Position numbers and translations under genes: made by a program. The notes beneath the pieces were generated by a model. The model was not told the DNA's origin. It saw only the letters and a program-made list of their open reading frames with translations, and ran no database searches. This document shows, one piece after another, positions 58,702-64,000 of a stretch of DNA of 64,000 nt. The DNA is taken from positions 248,001-312,000 of the forward strand of contig NZ_PGEX01000001.1 of the NCBI RefSeq assembly GCF_002797675.1. The letters run 5' to 3'. Position 1 is the first letter of the stretch. Each line of letters starts with the position of its first letter. Source of the stretch: Hallerella succinigenes. Lineage in GTDB: Bacteria > Fibrobacterota > Fibrobacteria > Fibrobacterales > Fibrobacteraceae.

Positions 58702-59376
58702 TTAGCCGAGTAATTTCAAAAGATCCATCAGGTCCGGAATGCGGAAATCCGTAAAACTGCCGTTTTCTTCGGATATCGGGTTCACCCACACCGTTTTCCA
58801 GCCGCGGTCATGCGCCGGGCGTAAATTGTGCAATGCGTCGTCGAGCAGCACAATCCGACTCGGATCATCGCCTTTTTTCCAAAATCCGTCGTATTCAAGA
58901 ACCTTTTCCATCGTTTCGTAGGCGCTCACCTGCGGTTTACCATCCCAGTTCATGTCTTCCAAGCCCACGATGCGTTCAAAGCAGTCGAGGATTCCCATTT
59001 TAGAAGAGCCTTTACGACTCCAGTCGGAACGCCCATTTGTAAAAATGTATTTAGGACCTTTGAGGATTTCGAGCAAAGCTCTCTTCTGCGGCGCAAAATC
59101 TGGGTAAACGAGAGTTTCGGGCTGATGGATAAAGTCAAAGAAGTCGTTCGGCGTAACCCCGTACACGGCGCGAAGCCCTGCCAAAGTGGTACCGTATTCC
59201 TTCCAATAGCGCTTGCGAATTTCTTGAGCGTGATCGTAATCGATGTTCGCCACCTGTTGTACGTACAGCGCAATGCGACGGTCGAGCGAATTCAAAACAG
59301 CACGTTCCGATTCCGCGTAAAGCGTCAGATCATAATCAAACAGCCAAATGCGATCCGTATCGTTTGAAAGAATCAT
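58702..59376 (-). CDS. HAD-family pyrimidine 5'-nucleotidase (Sdt1-like)
   Basis: 224 residues. HAD motif I LFDYDLTLYAES, motif II Thr in YIFTNGRSDWS, and motif IV DPSRIVLLDDALHNLRPAHD. The DYDLTLY and the helical cap with YYKEYGTTL-like sequence (RYWKEYGTTLAGLRAVYGVT) match the yeast Sdt1/bacterial pyrimidine nucleotidase group, which dephosphorylates UMP, CMP or similar. Its start overlaps the end of dgt by four bases, so the two nucleotide-metabolism genes are cotranscribed. Confidence 0.88.
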   Translation of the reverse strand: MILSNDTDRIWLFDYDLTLYAESERAVLNSLDRRIALYVQQVANIDYDHAQEIRKRYWKEYGTTLAGLRAVYGVTPNDFFDFIHQPETLVYPDFAPQKRALLEILKGPKYIFTNGRSDWSRKGSSKMGILDCFERIVGLEDMNWDGKPQVSAYETMEKVLEYDGFWKKGDDPSRIVLLDDALHNLRPAHDRGWKTVWVNPISEENGSFTDFRIPDLMDLLKLLG

Positions 59377-60677
59377 TGCACAAGACCGCTGATTTGACGT
59401 GCAAGGTAAGAAGCGTAATTGTCCGTCATGCCGCTCACAAAATCGAGCACCTGGTGATAGGCTTCAAGCGGTGTCACCGTCTGGCCGATTTTCGCCTGGC
59501 CAATCAAGCGCACAATGCGAGACGCACGGTAAGAAGATTCGCCGTACTTACGGAATTCATAGACACCGCTCACAAAGGCGTCAAGCACCGTGCTGAGCGT
59601 CGTATAGCTACCGACTTCAAGCTCCGTTTTTCTGCGGTCCGGGTAAATGCGTTCCCGGCCAAGGCGCTTTGCCACACGAATACCATCCACCGCATCGGCG
59701 TCCGCCAAATCAAGCAACGAACCCTTGAGTTCCCCGTTCATGATTTCTTCATAATGGATAATGAAGGCGCGGACCACGGCATCAATCAGGTTCTGAATGG
59801 CAAGTCCGCGCACGCTCGAAAGGAAGTCGCGGAAGTTCTGACCGTTTTCATTGTATTCACGGTCTATGTCCACCTGCGGGCCGCAGAGATATTCGAACAT
59901 GTTGCGCACATCGGCAAACTGCAAAATGCCGAGTTCAATCGCATCTTCCACGTCCAAAATGCAGTAGCAAATATCGTCCGCCGCTTCCACGAGATAGCTC
60001 ATCGGATGACGCATCCAAATGCCATTTCCGACTTCCGGAATGCCGAGCACATTTGCCATTTCACGGTAATCATCCGCTTCGGTCTGGAAAAGGCTCGTCG
60101 GAATGCCATAGCAGGCAAGGCGCGGATACTTCATCATCGATGAAACCGTCGGGAATGTAAGGCGCATGCCACCGTCTAAAAAGTGATATTCGAGCTTCGA
60201 AAGAATACGAACGCCTTGCGCGTTGCCTTCGAAGTTTTCAAAGTCCTTCATTTCGCGGTCGCTAAACTCCCTGAGCGGTGCGGATTCGCGGTTTTTGCGG
60301 AACCAGTCGCGGATAGCCGCTTCCCCGGCGTGACCGAACGGCGGGTTTCCAATGTCATGCGCCAAGGCGGCGGACTGGGCAATCGTTCCGAGAAGCGAGG
60401 CGTTAAAATTCCTGGGAAATTCTTTCGGCATTTCGTTGAACACCGAAATGGCAAGGCTGCGCGCGACGCTCGAAACTTCGAGCGAGTGCGTTAAGCGGCT
60501 GTGAACGTGATCGTTGACAGAGAACGGGTGAACCTGTGTTTTACGGCCCAGGCGACGGAAAGCCGTCGAAAAAACGATACGGTCAAAATCACGGTGAAAG
60601 TTGGAACGGTTCGGGTCACGGCTTGCCGGGTGACCGTAGCGCGTTGCAGAAAGAAGAGTTTCCCATTTCAGAATCAT
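59373..60677 (-). CDS. dgt: Deoxyguanosinetriphosphate triphosphohydrolase-like dNTPase
   Basis: 434 residues. HD domain with His in RLTHSLEVSSVARSLAI and the HD of ALAHDIGNPPFGHAGE, and the later metal ligand Asp in YLVEAADDICYCILDVEDAI. N-terminal RNFHRDFDRIVFSTAFRRLG-type sequence (SNFHRDFDRIVFSTAFRRLG) is diagnostic of Dgt. Hydrolyses dNTP to the nucleoside and PPPi; members differ in substrate and activators, so dGTP specificity is not certain. Overlaps the nucleotidase start. Confidence 0.93.
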   Translation of the reverse strand: MILKWETLLSATRYGHPASRDPNRSNFHRDFDRIVFSTAFRRLGRKTQVHPFSVNDHVHSRLTHSLEVSSVARSLAISVFNEMPKEFPRNFNASLLGTIAQSAALAHDIGNPPFGHAGEAAIRDWFRKNRESAPLREFSDREMKDFENFEGNAQGVRILSKLEYHFLDGGMRLTFPTVSSMMKYPRLACYGIPTSLFQTEADDYREMANVLGIPEVGNGIWMRHPMSYLVEAADDICYCILDVEDAIELGILQFADVRNMFEYLCGPQVDIDREYNENGQNFRDFLSSVRGLAIQNLIDAVVRAFIIHYEEIMNGELKGSLLDLADADAVDGIRVAKRLGRERIYPDRRKTELEVGSYTTLSTVLDAFVSGVYEFRKYGESSYRASRIVRLIGQAKIGQTVTPLEAYHQVLDFVSGMTDNYASYLARQISGLVQ

Positions 60678-60900
60678 GCGTCAAAAATAGCAATCCAAGC
60701 TTGACCGCGTGATTCATCAGGCCTTTTCCGCTGCCCGAGCCGAACATAAAAGCAAGCGCAACCAAACGTCTTAAAAATTTCTTGTGCAGCACCTTCAATT
60801 CTTGATTTCGACTGAATCTTTTTTCAAGCCACCCTCTTCAAATTCGCCTAAATTCCTGCGCCACCGCTTGAATTCAAGCCTGCAATCGCCAAAGCCGTTT

Positions 60901-62292
60901 TCATTTTCGTCGTTTGTTCCTCTTCCAAAAACTTAAAAAACAGATCACCCCAACATCGCCCAAAACAAAAGCGCTAAAAGCAACGAGCAGGTTCGCCGAA
61001 AATCCGTAACTGTGCAAACCGACCCCCAGCAAATTCACCCCGAACAGGCAAAAGGCGATGACAATCAAAAGAAGCGAAGAAAGCACTTCGAGCGTCTTCG
61101 GCTTCACAAAATTTTGAGCCTTCAAGTGGATTACCATGAGCACCCAAATGAGCACGAGCAAAGCCCCATTTTCCTTCGGATCCCAGCCCCAAAAACGTCC
61201 CCACGCGACCTCTGCCCAAAATCCGCCAAACAAAGTCCCAAGCGTCGAAACAGCAAATCCCACGCCCAAAGTTCCAAACAAAAGCTTTTGCAAGCTCACC
61301 GAAACTTCCCCGCCAAACGCCCGTTTTGCAAGCATCACGTGCGCAAGTAAACTCGCAAGAATCAGCCCGCAAAACCCGACCGCAATCGTAAACACGTGCA
61401 TCGAAAGCCAAAACGAAGAATTCAAAATCATCGCGACCGCGCCAAAGGGATCGCCCGCAAGCGCCGAACGCATCACCAAAAAGAGCGCAAGACATATCCC
61501 CGAACCGCAAGTGAGCAACGGCTTTACGCGCCCCTTCGCCGAGACCGCCACCGCAAAAATCGAAACGCCAAGCACAAGCGCAAGGAGCATCTCATAAAGC
61601 GTCGTCAGCGGAACCCGATTTTCCACAATTCCACGCCAAAGAAAAATGCCCGCACAGCCGAGCGAAACGATCGACTGCATCACCAAAGCGGCCTTCCACG
61701 CCCACGATTTCCATAGGGCAAGGAGCGAAAGTCCAAACGCTATGCACACAAAAATCCAAACACAGAACGGCAAATTCCAGTTCAAATAAGCCCGTTCCGC
61801 AAGCAACTGTCTAAGCGAAGTGGAAGAAAGCTCTTGCCTCGGCACAGAAATTCGCCAACAAAAGCCTTGCACTTGAAGCGAATCAAACAAATCCAGAGCG
61901 TAATCCAAGCGGGAAAGCTCGTGCGTCTGCGGATGGGAATCATCCCTTTCCGCGTACTGCTTTAAGAGCGAACGGCTTTCTTCAAAATCACTGCGCTTAA
62001 ACTCCCGCCGTGCCGGATCCAAGTGCAAAATTTCGACCGTCATGGAACGGTTCACCCGAAACACATTCAACGAGTCCGCAGAGCCGTCTACAATTTTCTG
62101 CAATAGCGTCTGTGGCTTGAGTCCCGCACACTTTTGTTTTTCGCATAGCGCATTTGCCAGCGCATTTTCTAGGGAATTCAGCGGACGCACGCGACCTTCA
62201 AAATTCACAAATTCAGGCTGGGCAAAGTTTTCCTGTGCAGCAAGGAGCTGCCACATCCAAAGCAACACGAACGAGAGCGTTCGAAGGTTCAT
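60901..62292 (-). CDS. ccsA: Cytochrome c biogenesis protein CcsA (haem exporter/lyase, system II)
   Basis: 463 residues. Signal, then a periplasmic region of ~150 residues (FVNFEGRVRPLNSLENALAN, CEKQKC), then about eight membrane helices. The tryptophan-rich WWD motif reads WGRFWGWDPKENGALL near 360; His residues flank it (SMHVFTIAVG, HSYGFSANLL). Exports haem and, with the ResB partner, attaches it to apocytochromes at CXXCH. The N-terminal GRVRPLN segment is the layout seen in Bacteroidetes and Campylobacter CcsA. Its start overlaps the ResB stop by four bases. Confidence 0.9.
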   Translation of the reverse strand: MNLRTLSFVLLWMWQLLAAQENFAQPEFVNFEGRVRPLNSLENALANALCEKQKCAGLKPQTLLQKIVDGSADSLNVFRVNRSMTVEILHLDPARREFKRSDFEESRSLLKQYAERDDSHPQTHELSRLDYALDLFDSLQVQGFCWRISVPRQELSSTSLRQLLAERAYLNWNLPFCVWIFVCIAFGLSLLALWKSWAWKAALVMQSIVSLGCAGIFLWRGIVENRVPLTTLYEMLLALVLGVSIFAVAVSAKGRVKPLLTCGSGICLALFLVMRSALAGDPFGAVAMILNSSFWLSMHVFTIAVGFCGLILASLLAHVMLAKRAFGGEVSVSLQKLLFGTLGVGFAVSTLGTLFGGFWAEVAWGRFWGWDPKENGALLVLIWVLMVIHLKAQNFVKPKTLEVLSSLLLIVIAFCLFGVNLLGVGLHSYGFSANLLVAFSAFVLGDVGVICFLSFWKRNKRRK

Positions 62293-62963
62293 CGTTTACG
62301 CCCTCCAAAAACCGCCACTCCATGCCAAACAAGCCCCACAAGCAGCATCACTGCAAACAAAAAAGGCGCAAATGCAAAAGGATCCCGCTTGACAAAAAAA
62401 CGCACGACTTTCTTTTGAGGCGTTATTTCAAAGGTTTCCCCAAAGTACATCGTGTAAGGTCCTATCGTCTGCGGCACGTTCAACCCCGTGCGGATTGTAT
62501 CCACACTGCCCAACGGCAACACCGTACAGCTCACCGAATCCGCATCCAAAATGGCAAACGAAGCGCCTACCGTTGAATCGATCCACACCTCCGAGCCGAC
62601 AAGTCCAAACGCCTGGAACGATTCCCGCGTTTGGGAACCCGCAAAACTCCCTGCGATCAAAATCAAAATGGAAAAGTGTACAAGCAGCATCCCAAATTTT
62701 CGGACGGAATGCGACAGGCGGAAAATACAGGCGAAAAGAAGATGGATAAAGAGAAGGACAGCGAGCGACTTGAGCGCCGGAAACGGCAAAATGCCTGCCA
62801 CCCAAAGGATCCAACTGTCAAAAAAACGGGAAACCCCTAAATCCAAGCCAGCACGAGCTTCAAAAAGCGTTCCCCAAAAAACCAATGCAAACAGGGCGAT
62901 CAAAAGGATCATGCCAAATTGCAGGGAGCCCAAAAAGCGTAAGGCGTAAAGGATTCGTTTCAC
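62289..62963 (-). CDS. ResB-like cytochrome c biogenesis protein (short)
   Basis: 224 residues; the common ResB protein is larger (450 or more), so this is the short form. Three membrane helices early on (FGMILLIALFALVFWGTLFE, ILPFPALKSLAVLLFIHLLF, FGMLLVHFSILILIAGSFAG), a periplasmic beta-region (ESFQAFGLVGSEVWIDSTVG, IGPYTMYFGETFEITPQKK) and a final helix. ResB and CcsA together ligate haem. The four-base overlap with ccsA and the function fit each other. A TAAATTTA and a TTTTG lie upstream of the ATG. Confidence 0.85.
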   Translation of the reverse strand: MKRILYALRFLGSLQFGMILLIALFALVFWGTLFEARAGLDLGVSRFFDSWILWVAGILPFPALKSLAVLLFIHLLFACIFRLSHSVRKFGMLLVHFSILILIAGSFAGSQTRESFQAFGLVGSEVWIDSTVGASFAILDADSVSCTVLPLGSVDTIRTGLNVPQTIGPYTMYFGETFEITPQKKVVRFFVKRDPFAFAPFLFAVMLLVGLVWHGVAVFGGRKR

Positions 62964-63079
62964 GCTCTAAATTTAGACAAAATTCCATTCTCTATAAGGA
63001 CAAGCTTTTCGTAAGGTATTTTTAAAAAGTTTTTTTACGAATTTTTAAAATTAAAGTAATTTTACAAGGTACTCACAAC

Positions 63080-64000
63080 ATGGGTGTTCTGATGGATTTT
63101 CAAAATAATACAACAATGACTTACGACCAGATGAACTCCATCTGGAACTTTAATTGCAGCGATCCTTTTTCGATTCTCGGCATTCACGCCTTGGAAACCG
63201 ACCGCGGACTCAAGACCGTGATTCGCGTGTACTTGCCGGGCGCCGCCTCCATTCGCGGAGAATCGGTCGAACCGGAAATCATCTACGGTCAAGCAAACTT
63301 TGAAGAACCGGCAGAAGAAGTCCAGATTGGTAAAAAAAAGACCGCAAAGAAGAATGCGAAGTCTGCAAAGACATCCAAAACCGCAAAAACGGCAAAGACC
63401 GCCAAGACGAGCTCTAAAAAGGCTTCCGTGGAAGATGACGCCAAGACTCTCGCTTTTGATTTTGTCCGCATCGATAACTCGGGATTCTTCGAAGCCGTAC
63501 TCGACATGGAATTCCAGCCGTTCTTCTACAAGCTTCACATTACGCTTGAAAACGGCATCCAGTACACGGTTGTCGATCCTTATGCATTCCTTCCGGTTCT
63601 CACGGACTTTGACTGCCATCTGATCAAGAACGGTACGCATTACGAACTTTACAAGAAGCTCGGTGCAAACATTGTGCGTCACCAAGGCTTTAACGGTGTG
63701 CAGTTCGCCGTTTGGGCTCCGAACGCCAAGAGCGTTTCCGTCGTCGGCAACTTCAACAGCTGGGATGGCCGTCGTCATCCGATGCGCATGATCGGATCTT
63801 CGGGCATTTGGGAAATCTTCATTCCGGATCTTGGCGAAAACGAACTTTACCGTTTCGAAATTCACGCCCAGGACGGTCGCCTGATCACCAAGTCCGACCC
63901 TCTGGCAAAGCTCAGCGAAATGCGTCCGGCTACGGCAAGCGTTACCACTCACCTCGAAGGTTACGAATGGAACGACAAGCTCTACATGGACACGCATTAC
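63080..64000 (+). CDS. glgB: 1,4-alpha-glucan branching enzyme, N-terminal part (runs off window)
   Basis: 307 codons are visible. AAGGT precedes the ATG by ~8 bases; an in-frame ATG four codons later is an alternative start. FNCSDPFSILGIHALETDRG, RVYLPGAASI and VVDPYAFLPVLTDFDCHLIK are the first carbohydrate-binding module; the second (CBM48) reads FAVWAPNAKSVSVVGNFNSW, DGRRHPMRMIGSSGIWEIFI and ENELYRFEIHAQDGRLITKS. A Lys/Ala/Thr-rich insert (residues ~85-115) interrupts the first module and has no place in other GlgB proteins I know. Branches glycogen, the storage glucan of Fibrobacter. The catalytic domain lies beyond 64000. Confidence 0.92.
   Translation, partial: MGVLMDFQNNTTMTYDQMNSIWNFNCSDPFSILGIHALETDRGLKTVIRVYLPGAASIRGESVEPEIIYGQANFEEPAEEVQIGKKKTAKKNAKSAKTSKTAKTAKTAKTSSKKASVEDDAKTLAFDFVRIDNSGFFEAVLDMEFQPFFYKLHITLENGIQYTVVDPYAFLPVLTDFDCHLIKNGTHYELYKKLGANIVRHQGFNGVQFAVWAPNAKSVSVVGNFNSWDGRRHPMRMIGSSGIWEIFIPDLGENELYRFEIHAQDGRLITKSDPLAKLSEMRPATASVTTHLEGYEWNDKLYMDTHY

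Noticed and set aside
60616-60798. 60-residue minus-strand frame upstream of dgt
   Set aside because: Short, overlaps the dgt start, and no start signal or family is visible.
63062-63997. Minus-strand frame opposite glgB
   Set aside because: Reverse-complement shadow of the GlgB codons, rich in Val, Arg and Phe, with no start signal.

Overview
The window looks like chromosome from a Fibrobacter (Fibrobacterota) species. Evidence: a giant secreted hydrolase with cellulose-binding-like modules and a T9SS-type C-terminus; Ser-rich linkers in exported proteins; a decayed C-terminal domain that I recognise as typical of Fibrobacter surface proteins; an Omp85/LptD outer-membrane set; and seven or more promoters with the TAnnTTTG -7 element known from the related Bacteroidetes. 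These identifications come from reading alone. No database search was run.

Bases 1-18,034 (all minus strand) hold one unit repeated and decayed: a lipoprotein gene directly followed by a secreted alpha/beta-hydrolase (lipase) gene. One complete pair survives: lipoprotein A plus a 3,890-residue lipase with Ig-like, LamG, CBM6-like and two CBM3-like modules. Upstream lie an intact lipoprotein B, a truncated lipase (copy 2), a lipase with a nonsense codon and a frameshift (copy 3), and a third lipoprotein gene apparently split by a 0.7-kb segment with two small genes.

Bases 18,100-40,200 are mostly housekeeping. On the minus strand: a PPOX-fold protein, an outer-membrane barrel, SodB, tRNA-Arg(ACG) and a lipoprotein. 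On the plus strand: PBP1A, rlmN with a TPMT-like methyltransferase, a YchJ-like protein and argC. An AAA+ ATPase follows on the minus strand. Next come obgE-HU-smpB-amidase, yebC, the convergent ppa and Omp85 genes, rpmE2, a LysM lipoprotein, and an operon of sugar nucleotidyltransferase, maf, rodZ-like and hisB.

Bases 40,200-52,400 are an accessory island. It has a tandem triplication of ORF6N genes fused to a PLD-like C-terminal part, the middle copy interrupted by a 1,482-bp IS with a 6-bp target duplication. At the same codons all three paralogues carry a palindrome with a 5-nt loop; its arm sequences differ between copies but the pairing is kept. Then comes a LlaJI-like restriction-modification operon (m5C methyltransferase, McrB-like AAA protein split by an in-frame amber codon, LlaJI-type nuclease), an ImmA/IrrE relic and a DUF4143 ATPase.

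Bases 52,490-64,000 return to core genes: AlkD-like glycosylase, LptD, a PDZ protein, a secreted acidic protein, a metal ABC permease, a HAD nucleotidase overlapping a dNTPase (dgt), CcsA and ResB for cytochrome c assembly, and the start of glgB, which carries a Lys/Ala-rich insert.
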